This document shows positions 1-7,395 of a stretch of 17,095 nucleotides of DNA, in pieces; within the stretch, counting starts at the first letter, position 1, and the number at the start of each line of letters is the position of its first letter. Source of the DNA: SNAP01 sp049671745 (GTDB lineage: Bacteria > Bacteroidota > Bacteroidia > Bacteroidales > Marinifilaceae). The DNA lies in the NCBI GenBank assembly GCA_049671745.1, contig JBATVL010000047.1, forward strand, positions 1 through 17,095, given 5' to 3'. Both the position numbers and the translations under genes were made by a program. The notes under the pieces were generated by a model. It ran no database searches. It was not told the origin of the DNA and saw only the letters and a list, made by a program, of their open reading frames with translations.

Positions 1-231
1 CTCTAGTAGTGAATATAGAGAAGAATTGCATGCTGAATATATACATGGAATTTAAATATTATAACTACTATTGTTTATAACATCTCATAGTATAGAAACT
101 TTGAAGTGCTTGAAGGAGCTATTGGAAGAAGAGGAGTTTGTTAAATCTCAAGATAAATTGTCGGTCTTTAAGTTGAAGCATACTAAGAATTCTGGTGTGA
201 AGACTTATAGATATTCTTTTAGTGAAGCTAT
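1..231. repeat. Long direct repeat, left copy
   Basis: This sequence is nearly identical, in the same orientation, to 13390-13629. Together the two copies bracket about 13.4 kb of defence genes. I counted three substitutions (near 52, 69 and 126) and one 9-base gap. Confidence 0.85.
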
Positions 232-268
232 TATCTAGTCTATTGAATTTTATAACACAATATATAAT
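1..268 (+). pseudogene. AAA ATPase 3'-end remnant, copy 1
   Basis: This is the decayed tail of an ABC/OLD-type AAA ATPase gene. A short open frame (71-238, no ATG, stop TAG at 236) reads FITSHSIETLKCL and then VKSQDKLSVFKLKHTKNSG. The TSHS stretch resembles the switch histidine region near the C-terminus of such ATPases. The upstream frame is closed by a TAA four codons before the FITSHS phenylalanine, so nothing functional is likely made. Bases 1-231 match 13390-13629 with only about three substitutions plus a 9-base deletion (GGATTTAGT lost between two AGT triplets at 221-224). The stretch 109-309 also matches 15770-15979. The repeat starts at or before the window edge, so its left end is unknown. 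Confidence 0.75.
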
Positions 269-308
269 AGCCCCAATATCTTTAATAGAAGATGTTGGGG
301 CTTTTTTT
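269..308 (+). terminator. Hairpin terminator, module-end repeat copy A
   Basis: The inverted repeat AGCCCCAATATCTT / AAGATGTTGGGGCT has one G-U position and a short AT loop. It is followed by seven T (302-308). The same sequence recurs at 3680, 5677 and 15940. The 19 bases upstream (ATAACACAATATATAAT and flanks) are also shared with the copy at 15940. Confidence 0.85.
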
Positions 309-366
309 GTTTAAATGTACTATGAGTATTTTATATTTGATATCAGAAGATTGTCTGGTTTTAAAT

Positions 367-397
367 ATTGAGCTTTATAATTTAATTAATATATTTG
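367..397 (+). promoter_or_regulatory. Bacteroides-type promoter of the helicase operon
   Basis: TTG at 368-370, a 19-base spacer, and TATATTTG at 390-397 match the Bacteroidota -33/-7 consensus (TTG, about 19-21 bases, TAnnTTTG). The predicted transcript start is near 402-404, giving a leader of about 66 bases before the ATG at 470. Confidence 0.65.
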
Positions 398-469
398 TAT
401 ATATAGAGAGTTCTGATTGTGTAATAGCAAAAAAGAATAGTGTGGATGTTTGTTTTTAAAATATTGTAG

Positions 470-2596
470 ATGGGAAATATTAATATCGTTAGAGGAGATT
501 TAAAGTCAAAGCCTGAATCTTCTAGACAATTGGCAGATTTTTTTGAATCAATGGATATACCTTGTGAAGGTACCCTTTATGTTGGTTACCCAATTATTGG
601 TACATCTACTGGTGGTTATCAAATTGATGCTTTGTTTATTTCTAGAGAAAAAGGATTAATTGTATTTAATATTGAAGAAGGAATTGATAATACAATTGAT
701 TATAAGGATATACAAGATGAGAACTTTACAAAATTACAATCTAAACTAGTACAGAATAAAGAATTAACTCAGAAAAGAAAATTAGTTGTTGATATTAATA
801 CGGTTACTTATGCTCCTTCATGGTCATCAAGAGTAGATGATGAAGACGGCTATAAGTGTTGTATAAATAATGATGAATTAACTGATTTTATTGAATCTCT
901 TACATGGCCTAATAGTGAATATTATGAGAATCTGATGTCTGTAATACAGTCAGTAACTACTATAAGACAATCGAAATCTAGAGCTTATGTTAAAAAAGAG
1001 AATTCAAGAGGTTCTATTCTTAAAAAGCTTGAAGACTCAATTGCAAATTTAGATAGAAATCAAAGTGCAGCAGTAATTGAAACTGTAGAGGGAGTACAAA
1101 GAGTTAGAGGTTTGGCTGGTTCGGGTAAAACAATAATTCTAGCTTTAAAAGTGGCTTATTTACATGCTAAAAATCCTGAATGGAAGATTGCAGTTACTTT
1201 TAATACTCGTTCTTTAAAAGATCAATTTAGAAAATATATAAGAACATTTAGTTATGAATATAGTAATGCAGAACCTAATTGGGATAATATAGATATTATT
1301 CATGCTTGGGGTATGCCAACATCAGAAGGTGTATATTTTAATATATGTAAGGATCATAATATTGAATATTTGGATTTTACAAGTGCAAAACAAATATCGA
1401 ATATATATGGTAAAGAATTTGATGCGGTTTGTATAAAAGCACTTAATGAGATATCGGTTTTTAAACAAAAATATGATCTAATTGTTATTGATGAAGCACA
1501 GGATTTTTCAAAAGAATTTCTTAGACTTTGTTATAGTATTCTTAAAGATCCTAAAAGATTAGTTTATGCTTATGATGAACTTCAGAGTTTAAATATTAAA
1601 ATAATGCCATCTCCTGAAGAATTATTTGGAAAAGATGATACAGGGAAAGAGTTAGTCCGTTTGGTAAATGATAAGAATAAACCTAAAGCTGATATTGTTT
1701 TATATAAATGTTATAGGAATCCTTTAGAGACATTAACGGCAGCACATGCTTTAGGATTTGGTGTATATAGAGATTCTCTTGTTCAAATGTTTGATAATTC
1801 AACATTATGGAAAGATGTTGGTTACGAAGTGACTCGTGGTAATCTTGCAGATGGTGAAAATGTTGTATTAAAAAGGAATTCTGATTCTAGTCCAGATTTC
1901 TTATCAGAGCATTCTGATATTGATGATTTATTAGTTTTTAAATCTTTTAATAATGATGAAGAACAGGTAGATTATGTTGTTAGTCAAATAGAGAAGAATA
2001 TAAAAGAAGATGAGTTAAATCTTGATGATATAATGGTTATTAATACTGACCCTTTAACGACTAAAAAGGTTGTTGGAGTTTTTAGACAAAGATTATTTGA
2101 TGTAGGGATTAATTCTAATTTGGCAGGTATTACATCTTCTCCTGATGTTTTTTATACTGGGGATGCTATTACTTTTACTGGTATCTTTAGAGCAAAGGGA
2201 AATGAGGCCGCTATGGTTTATGTTATAAATTCTCAATATTGCTATTCAGGTGTAAATTTGTCAAAAAGAAGAAATATTCTATTTACTGCTATGACAAGGA
2301 GTAAGGCATGGGTTAGAGTTTGTGGTTATGGCGAAGGTATGCAGGGACTTGTGGATGAGTATAATAAAGTTAAGGAAAATGAATTTACTTTATCTTTTAA
2401 GTATCCTACGGCTGATGAGCGTGCACATTTGAATATTGTAAATAGAGATATGTCTGAACAAGAGCGAGAAAGAATACAAAAAAATCAGCAAAATCTAAAT
2501 GAGTTATTTAATGATTTATCTGAAGGAAGAATTAAAAAGGAAGATATACCCAATGAATTATTAGATCAATTTAAAAAACTGATAACTAATGATTAA
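470..2596 (+). CDS. SF1 (UvrD/Rep-like) helicase with NERD-like N-terminal domain
   Basis: This 708-residue protein carries the full set of superfamily 1 helicase motifs. The Q-motif region is LDRNQSA (194-200), Walker A is GLAGSGKT (214-221), and Walker B is DEAQD (341-345). Motif III is YDELQ (368-372), motif IV CYRN (414-417), motif V around FRAKGNE (573-579), and motif VI LFTAMTRSK (604-612). Residues 1-110 resemble a NERD/PD-(D/E)XK fold: GYQIDALFISREKGLIVFN runs 49-67, with D53 and E69. The lysine expected two residues after E69 is replaced by G71, so nuclease activity is doubtful. The C-terminal 70 residues are charged and helical. The gene overlaps the next one by 8 bases (ATGATTAA), which implies translational coupling and a two-protein unit. 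A role in unwinding or remodelling foreign DNA is inference from the defence setting. Confidence 0.85.
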   Translation: MGNINIVRGDLKSKPESSRQLADFFESMDIPCEGTLYVGYPIIGTSTGGYQIDALFISREKGLIVFNIEEGIDNTIDYKDIQDENFTKLQSKLVQNKELTQKRKLVVDINTVTYAPSWSSRVDDEDGYKCCINNDELTDFIESLTWPNSEYYENLMSVIQSVTTIRQSKSRAYVKKENSRGSILKKLEDSIANLDRNQSAAVIETVEGVQRVRGLAGSGKTIILALKVAYLHAKNPEWKIAVTFNTRSLKDQFRKYIRTFSYEYSNAEPNWDNIDIIHAWGMPTSEGVYFNICKDHNIEYLDFTSAKQISNIYGKEFDAVCIKALNEISVFKQKYDLIVIDEAQDFSKEFLRLCYSILKDPKRLVYAYDELQSLNIKIMPSPEELFGKDDTGKELVRLVNDKNKPKADIVLYKCYRNPLETLTAAHALGFGVYRDSLVQMFDNSTLWKDVGYEVTRGNLADGENVVLKRNSDSSPDFLSEHSDIDDLLVFKSFNNDEEQVDYVVSQIEKNIKEDELNLDDIMVINTDPLTTKKVVGVFRQRLFDVGINSNLAGITSSPDVFYTGDAITFTGIFRAKGNEAAMVYVINSQYCYSGVNLSKRRNILFTAMTRSKAWVRVCGYGEGMQGLVDEYNKVKENEFTLSFKYPTADERAHLNIVNRDMSEQERERIQKNQQNLNELFNDLSEGRIKKEDIPNELLDQFKKLITND

Positions 2597-3233
2597 AATT
2601 GTCTTAAAGCAAATAAGAGATATTACTTCGGAATTGATAGCCTTAGGTCTTTCTGTTGAGCAGTGTTTTCCAGCAATTAAAGATGGGCAAGTATATATTA
2701 CAAACAATGAAGATTTGTCAATTGCATTAAAGAATATTCCATATAATGAAATTTATTCAGCATTAGATAATGGCAAGAATTATAATATAAAAATGATTGA
2801 TGGAGCTCTTATTCAATTAATGTATAATTTTGATTCTAGAAATGTATTAGTGAAATATCGTTTAGGCTTTTTTCCTTCTCCTACACTTGAAGAGTTTCAG
2901 AATAATCAAGAGTTGTACGAGGATGATGAGATATATGCAGATGTTATTGATAGGAATGTTGTTTCCGTTCCAATTAGATTTGATTATGATCCAACTAATT
3001 CTATTGACTTAGAACATCCAAAATCACATTTAACTGTTGGGCAGTATAAGAATTGTAGAATTCCTGTTTCTAGTCCAATAACTCCTGATGTTTTTATGGA
3101 ATTTATCCTTAGGAATTTTTATAATACAGCTTTAACAAAATATTCTGATAGAATTTCTTTTGATAAAGAAAAACGTTTTGAAGATTGTATATCTGAGTCA
3201 GAGAAAAAGCTTTTACATATTGCTATTTTTTAA
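2589..3233 (+). CDS. DUF2290-like protein, partner of the helicase
   Basis: This 214-residue soluble protein has no signal peptide or membrane segment. Its most family-like stretch is HPKSHLTVGQYKNCRIP (143-159), followed by TPDVFMEFILRNFY (165-178), which I recognise as DUF2290. YRLGFFPSP (90-98) also fits. No catalytic signature is obvious, though H143, H147 and R157 lie in the conserved block. Its start lies inside the end of the helicase gene with an 8-base overlap, so the two are very probably co-translated and interact. The family has no assigned biochemical activity that I know of. Helicase plus DUF2290 is best read as a two-gene defence unit, by position rather than by demonstrated function. 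Confidence 0.75.
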   Translation: MIKIVLKQIRDITSELIALGLSVEQCFPAIKDGQVYITNNEDLSIALKNIPYNEIYSALDNGKNYNIKMIDGALIQLMYNFDSRNVLVKYRLGFFPSPTLEEFQNNQELYEDDEIYADVIDRNVVSVPIRFDYDPTNSIDLEHPKSHLTVGQYKNCRIPVSSPITPDVFMEFILRNFYNTALTKYSDRISFDKEKRFEDCISESEKKLLHIAIF

Positions 3234-3289
3234 TGTAATAAGCACGAGTATCTTAAGTAAGTATTTATAAATTTTAATATTGAGAAGTT

Positions 3290-3649
3290 ATGTTGATTGC
3301 TATTAGAATAATTATTGCCCTTTTGGCTGTTATTCATTTATATATAATGTTTTTTGAAATGTTCGCCTGGGAAACTAGAGGTGTTAAAGTGTTTAAAAGT
3401 TTCCCTAGTGATTTGTTTGCTAGTACTAAAGCTTTAGCCGCTAATATGGGGATTTATAATGGCTTTTTGGCTGCTGGTTTAATATGGACTTTCTTTATTG
3501 ATGATGTAATTTGGCAGACTAATATATCTGTTTTTTTCTTGTTGTGCGTTGTTATTGCCGGTGTAGTAGGGGCTTTAACTGCTGAGAAGAAGATCTTTTT
3601 TGTACAAGCCTGTCCTGCTTTAATTGCTCTTATTTTGATATTTATTTAA
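3290..3649 (+). CDS. DUF1304-like small integral membrane protein
   Basis: This 119-residue protein is almost entirely hydrophobic and should span the inner membrane about four times: roughly residues 3-24, 52-70, 78-95 and 103-119. The order and sequence fit DUF1304, with FEMFAWETRG (22-31) after helix 1, then NMGIYNGFLAAGL (52-64), and AGVVGALTAEKK near 89-100. The start ATG is 56 bases after the DUF2290 gene with no terminator between, so it may ride on the helicase transcript. That transcript would end at the hairpin at 3680. DUF1304 members are found scattered in bacteria without known function. It could be a passenger gene or a membrane-acting part of the defence unit. Confidence 0.75.
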   Translation: MLIAIRIIIALLAVIHLYIMFFEMFAWETRGVKVFKSFPSDLFASTKALAANMGIYNGFLAAGLIWTFFIDDVIWQTNISVFFLLCVVIAGVVGALTAEKKIFFVQACPALIALILIFI

Positions 3650-3679
3650 TATTATTTTTGCTGTTTGTTTATCTTGAAA

Positions 3680-3718
3680 GCCCCAATATCTTTTATAGAA
3701 GATGTTGGGGGTTTTTTT
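3680..3718 (+). terminator. Hairpin terminator, module-end repeat copy B
   Basis: GCCCCAATATCTT pairs with AAGATGTTGGGG around a short AT loop. It is followed by seven T (3712-3718). This copy closes the helicase/DUF2290/DUF1304 block. The downstream TTTTTTGTTAGTATGTTTTT resembles the sequence after the copy at 15940. Confidence 0.85.
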
Positions 3719-3783
3719 GTTAGTATGTTTTTTTATAACTTTATGTGTAGTAAACATATTCTATAAATTTAAGAAAGTACGAT

Positions 3784-4527
3784 ATGAAGGTAAATGATAT
3801 AAACGAAGTTGTTAAGGGTTTTAACGATGAAGCTGCTGATGCTAGACATAGATATACATCTTTTGATTACTGTTTTAATTATTTTGCATCGCATAAAGGT
3901 CAAGCATTATTGGATGATATGGAGAAAAGTTGTCTGGTCTTGGGCTTTTATCTTGCTAGTTGGGGTATGTTGAGAGCTTCTAGTTTCTTATTGAGTAAGA
4001 GTGTAAAGTATTATGAGGATACAATAAGATATATTTCTTCTTGTGATGAGAGTATTTGGGAAATAGATGTTGATAATTATTCTGATGAAAATATTGACAC
4101 TATCTTGGAGGTTTATAATAATGTAAAGGATTCTTTAGTGGAAAAGGGACATGTACATAGAACTCTTGTTACGAAAGTTTTATTGGGTGTCTTTGGTTTT
4201 ATTCCTGCTTTTGATGCTTATTTCTGTGAGAGTTTTAAGGATATTTATAAGAATGATCCCCAAGATAAAGAATTGAATACTAAGTGTGCTTTTACTGTGG
4301 TTAATAGAGATTCTTTGAGATGTATAAAGAGCTTTTATGAATCGAATAAAGAGGCTATTGATACTTTGGCTGATAGTACATATACGTTTGATTACGCTAC
4401 TGGTGAGAAATCACAAGTAAAGTATACTAAGGCTAAGATTATTGATATGTATGGTTTTAATAAAAATAGATATGGAGATTCCACAAAAGAAAAGTATGTT
4501 AGTTCCGATTTTATGCAAATTAAATGA
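3784..4527 (+). CDS. Conserved hypothetical protein of unknown function
   Basis: I cannot assign a function to this 247-residue protein. Notable stretches are RHRYTSFDYCFNYF (21-34) and CLVLGFYLASWGMLRASSFL (50-69). These give the impression of a conserved uncharacterised family whose members share an aromatic-rich N-terminus followed by a LASWGM-type helix. That helix is amphipathic rather than a clear membrane span. There is no nucleotide-binding or nuclease motif and no signal peptide. The start ATG has an A/G-rich stretch (AAGAAAG) just upstream. It sits alone between the terminator at 3680 and the abiF RNA promoter near 4633, so it may be its own module. A weak -7-like box, TAACTTTA at 3736-3743, could drive it. 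Its place among defence genes makes a defence role possible but unproven. Confidence 0.65.
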   Translation: MKVNDINEVVKGFNDEAADARHRYTSFDYCFNYFASHKGQALLDDMEKSCLVLGFYLASWGMLRASSFLLSKSVKYYEDTIRYISSCDESIWEIDVDNYSDENIDTILEVYNNVKDSLVEKGHVHRTLVTKVLLGVFGFIPAFDAYFCESFKDIYKNDPQDKELNTKCAFTVVNRDSLRCIKSFYESNKEAIDTLADSTYTFDYATGEKSQVKYTKAKIIDMYGFNKNRYGDSTKEKYVSSDFMQIK

Positions 4528-4609
4528 GGACGGTATAACTATGTACTCTCACGATATAGTAGATTATATGGCTGGTCTAAAGTAGAATATATAAAAGACA
4601 CGTAAAATC

Positions 4610-4640
4610 TTTCGTGGTTAAGTTTTTTTAATTACATTTG
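4610..4640 (+). promoter_or_regulatory. Promoter of the putative abiF RNA
   Basis: TACATTTG at 4633-4640 is an exact match to the Bacteroidota -7 box TAnnTTTG. A TTTCG stretch at 4610-4614, 18 bases upstream, is a plausible -33 element. The predicted transcript start is about 4645-4647, just before the hairpin at 4650-4691. Confidence 0.55.
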
Positions 4641-4645
4641 CATCA

Positions 4646-4700
4646 ACATGCTTACCCCGCCTCTTCATTGTGAAAGCGCAACTGGGTAAGCCTTTTATTT
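4646..4700 (+). ncRNA. Putative abiF-type structured RNA upstream of the AbiF gene
   Basis: A short RNA of about 50-55 nt is predicted, from the -7 box at 4633 to a T-rich tail at 4692-4701. Its main stem pairs GCTTACCC (4650-4657) perfectly with GGGTAAGC (4684-4691). Directly inside, CGC (4658-4660) pairs with GCG (4676-4678), and TTCA (4664-4667) with TGAA (4671-4674) closes a three-base loop. The right side between 4679 and 4683 is an internal bulge. Structured RNAs upstream of abiF genes are an established association, and recent work describes an RNA antitoxin for AbiF toxins. The placement here fits that arrangement. The RNA covers the alternative GTG start at 4670, which supports the later ATG for the protein. 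Alternatively it is only a terminator or leader hairpin. Confidence 0.6.
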
Positions 4701-4708
4701 TATATACT

Positions 4709-5608
4709 ATGTCAAAAGTGCCATATTCTAAGCCGGCCCTTTCTTCTTATGCCGACAGTATTAATAAATTAAAAGATAGAGGCTTGAGTTTCAGTAACGA
4801 ACCTAAAGCTTTACATCTACTAGAAGTAGTTAGCTATTATCGTTTAAGTGGCTACTGGTATCCTTTTCTTCAAGATAAACAAAATCATATTTTTAAGCCT
4901 AATGTAGATTTTGAGTCTGTTTTTAATGTTTACAAATTTGATAGAGAATTAAGATTTATAGTAACTGGTGAACTTGAAAAGTTAGAAGTTGCTTTTAGAG
5001 CCAAGATTAATCATGTAATGTCTAATTCTATTAGTCCTTTTTGGTATAAGGATTTAAGCTTGTATTCTTCACGAGAGGAATCTGTAAATGCATTAAGATT
5101 AATCAAAACTGAATTTAAAAGAAGTAAAGAGGATTTTGTTTTATCTTTTAAAAATAAATATTCAGATGAATATCCACCTAGTTGGATAATGCTTGAATTC
5201 TCCTCTTTTGGTCTTATTTCTAGAATATATTGTAATTTAAGGAACAATTCTCAGAAAAAGGAAATAGCTTCTTTTGTAGGTATACAACCCAAGGTACTAG
5301 AGTCGTGGTTGCAATATATTGTGCATATTAGAAATATATGTGCACATCATTCTAGAATGTGGAATAGAGTTTTTGGGATAAGTCCTATGATTCCTAAAAG
5401 CACGCAATTTACATGGCTTAATAATAAAAATATTAGAAATAATAAAGCATATTTTGCGCTTTCAGTGATATTATATCTTTCTAAACAAATTAATCCTAAA
5501 TGTAGTTTTGCCTCTAAGGTGAGATCTTTATTTCAGAAATATGGAAATATTGATTGTAAAGCTATGGGTTTTCCTGATGGTTGGGAAGGTGAGCAGCTCT
5601 GGGAATAG
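4709..5608 (+). CDS. abiF: AbiF/AbiD-family (Abi_2) HEPN abortive-infection protein
   Basis: This 299-residue protein belongs to the Abi_2 family. Early motifs are YYRLSGYWYPF (43-53) and FDRELR (77-82), followed by EKLEVAFRAKI (90-100). The C-terminal part has HIRNICAHHSRMWNR (206-220), containing the HEPN ribonuclease signature R-x4-H (R208, H213). HEPN proteins of this family are RNases that stop growth on phage infection, and AbiF is considered close to the ancestry of Cas13. I chose ATG 4709 because the longer GTG start at 4670 would translate through the hairpin RNA at 4646-4700, and the familiar N-terminus begins at MSKVPYSKPALSSYADSI. The RNA in front is likely its antitoxin partner, so the two would form a self-contained RNA/protein toxin module. 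The module is closed by the hairpin at 5677. Confidence 0.88.
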   Translation: MSKVPYSKPALSSYADSINKLKDRGLSFSNEPKALHLLEVVSYYRLSGYWYPFLQDKQNHIFKPNVDFESVFNVYKFDRELRFIVTGELEKLEVAFRAKINHVMSNSISPFWYKDLSLYSSREESVNALRLIKTEFKRSKEDFVLSFKNKYSDEYPPSWIMLEFSSFGLISRIYCNLRNNSQKKEIASFVGIQPKVLESWLQYIVHIRNICAHHSRMWNRVFGISPMIPKSTQFTWLNNKNIRNNKAYFALSVILYLSKQINPKCSFASKVRSLFQKYGNIDCKAMGFPDGWEGEQLWE

Positions 5609-5676
5609 TAAATGGAATGTGAATTATAAAATGAATATCTTAAAAATTATTTAAATAAGAATTTATAGATAATAAT

Positions 5677-5716
5677 AGCCCCAATATCTTTTATAGAAGA
5701 TGTTGGGGCTATTTTT
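5677..5716 (+). terminator. Hairpin terminator, module-end repeat copy C
   Basis: AGCCCCAATATCTT pairs with AAGATGTTGGGGCT over a short AT loop, followed by ATTTTT (5711-5716). This is the third copy of the shared hairpin. It lies 68 bases after the abiF stop and ahead of the Zorya-like operon. Confidence 0.85.
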
Positions 5717-5717
5717 G

Positions 5718-5746
5718 TTGTTTTGACTATTGTGTTAATTATTTTG
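5718..5746 (+). promoter_or_regulatory. Weak candidate promoter of the Zorya-like operon
   Basis: TTG at 5718-5720, an 18-base spacer and TTATTTTG (5739-5746, one mismatch to TAnnTTTG) could form a promoter just after the hairpin. It would leave a leader of about 150 bases before the ATG at 5903. No stronger match was seen between 5717 and 5902, and no clear operator or riboswitch structure stands out there. Confidence 0.3.
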
Positions 5747-5902
5747 TATTGTTTTCATAAACAGCACTATATTAGCACGTTTAAACATTATTTTATGTGT
5801 TGTTATTTTATTCTTTAATAAAAGATTCTCTTAGAAATTATTTTAGTGAATAAAAGATTAATTTCGCACAAAATACGAATTAAATAATATAAATATTTTA
5901 AA

Positions 5903-7384
5903 ATGGAAGATAGCAAGAATGATGATTCTAAATGTTTTACAAACTCATTATTTCGAGATTTACCAATGTGGTTATCTGGACTATTAATAATTACATCATT
6001 AGTGGCAATATTAAAATTACTATTATCAATAGTAGTTGTTGTTAGTGATCATTCATTTACGAAAATGAAAAGTGATGAATTCTTAATACCATCTTTAATT
6101 GTACTCATAGGGGTATTTCTTAGTTGGGTATTTTGGAAAAAAGAAAGTACAAGAAATATTATTCCTACTTTATGGACATCATTGGGGATTTTAGGTACAT
6201 TTATTTCTCTTTATATTGCTTTTAGTGGTTTTGCTACTAAAAATATTTCTAGTAATGATATTGGAGGTCTAGTCGTTATACTATCAACTGCATTTTCAAC
6301 TTCCATAATAGGAGTGTTTCTTTCTCAGGTATTTAATTATCTTATAAATAATCTTGAGCATAAGAGATCTTTAGATGTTGAATGTTATAAGGTTTCTCCA
6401 GAACAAATGTTAATGGAATTACGAAATGCTTCTCTTTTGCAACTTGAACAACAGAAAGCTATGTGTAAGAGTTTGGATGGAATGCATACTCATCTTTCAA
6501 GTATTGATGGGAAGATAGATACAAAGGTAGGAGAATTGGCATCTGAGTTTGGTTCTACTATGGAACAGATAAAGTCTGTTTTAATTGATGATACTAAGGG
6601 AATAAGAGATTCTTTATTAAAATCTTCAGAAAGTATAAATGATGATATGTTGAAATCTATTGATTCTCAGATGAAGAAGATGGAAGCTGTTGTTGCTCAT
6701 ACATCAGAAATTTTGGATGATCTTGGCAAATCAAGTGTAAGTAGAACAGATGAATTGTTTGAAAAACTAATGTATGATTTCGGTTCTTCTGTATGTATGT
6801 TGAATGATACATTGGAAAAACAATTATTGGAGATGAATTCTCAGATAAAAGAATCTGTTAGTACTGGACTTAATGATAATATTTCTGAAGTGAAAAAAGT
6901 AGCTGATGAAGTTGTTTCTGTTTCTAATGGTATTAAAACAGAGTTTACTAATAGTATTGATACTATGGTTAAGCATTCATCTGAAGTTTATAATCAATTA
7001 GAGAATCAATCTTCAGAGGTTCTTTCGAAATTATCAGAAATATCTAATCAATCTTCTAAAGATATTACACTTAAAACTAAAGATTTACTTGATGGTCTAG
7101 AGAAAGGTTTCGGTGATATTCTTAATGAAGCAAAATCATGGACTGATATTAATGATGCTGCTTTAAGTACTGTTTCTGATAGACTAAAAGGATCTGTTCA
7201 AATGTTTGATAAGTATGGAGTGAGTCATGAAGGTATAATAGATAAATTAGAGACTCAGATAAAATTATTACAGTTGGCTCATAATAATATGGAAAATCTT
7301 TTAGGGAAATTTAATTTGTATGAAACAAAGTCTGAGATGAAACTAATTAAAGAACCTATTGAAGTAGAACCGTCAGTTAATTAA
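5903..7384 (+). CDS. zorA: ZorA-like MotA/TolQ/ExbB-family membrane motor protein
   Basis: This 493-residue protein has four predicted membrane helices and then a long soluble tail. The helices lie at about 22-47, 60-79, 87-110 and 121-149. The last two carry the MotA/ExbB-type signature: PTLWTSLGILGTFISL (88-103), and LVVILSTAFSTSIIGVFLSQ (123-142). Residues 165-493 are helical, rich in Ser, Lys, Asp and Glu, and probably coiled coil, with many repeated short helices. This matches ZorA of Zorya, where five ZorA subunits surround a ZorB dimer to form an ion-driven rotary motor whose tail projects into the cytoplasm. The 11-base gap to a ZorB-like gene strengthens the call. Overall sequence similarity to type I-III ZorA was not measured. 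Confidence 0.85.
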   Translation: MEDSKNDDSKCFTNSLFRDLPMWLSGLLIITSLVAILKLLLSIVVVVSDHSFTKMKSDEFLIPSLIVLIGVFLSWVFWKKESTRNIIPTLWTSLGILGTFISLYIAFSGFATKNISSNDIGGLVVILSTAFSTSIIGVFLSQVFNYLINNLEHKRSLDVECYKVSPEQMLMELRNASLLQLEQQKAMCKSLDGMHTHLSSIDGKIDTKVGELASEFGSTMEQIKSVLIDDTKGIRDSLLKSSESINDDMLKSIDSQMKKMEAVVAHTSEILDDLGKSSVSRTDELFEKLMYDFGSSVCMLNDTLEKQLLEMNSQIKESVSTGLNDNISEVKKVADEVVSVSNGIKTEFTNSIDTMVKHSSEVYNQLENQSSEVLSKLSEISNQSSKDITLKTKDLLDGLEKGFGDILNEAKSWTDINDAALSTVSDRLKGSVQMFDKYGVSHEGIIDKLETQIKLLQLAHNNMENLLGKFNLYETKSEMKLIKEPIEVEPSVN

Positions 7385-7395
7385 ATTGTCTAGCT

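Noticed and set aside
269..308. The shared hairpin as an integron attC site (it contains GTTGGGG and CCCCAAT, near GTTRRRY and RYYYAAC).
   Set aside because: The core triplets do not fully match the consensus, the typical second pair of boxes is missing, the T-run explains it as a terminator, and no integrase gene is in the window.
4541..4585. A 14-codon frame (MYSHDIVDYMAGLK) with an upstream GAGGA.
   Set aside because: Too short to support as a gene; it could be a leader peptide or a remnant of a lost gene, but nothing decides this.
4670..4708. Longer abiF start at GTG 4670, giving 13 extra residues.
   Set aside because: The extra codons lie inside the hairpin RNA and its T-rich tail, and the family-like N-terminus begins at ATG 4709.
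5011..5247. Minus-strand frame of 78 codons opposite abiF.
   Set aside because: It is fully covered by the well-supported abiF gene, and has no protein-like motif.
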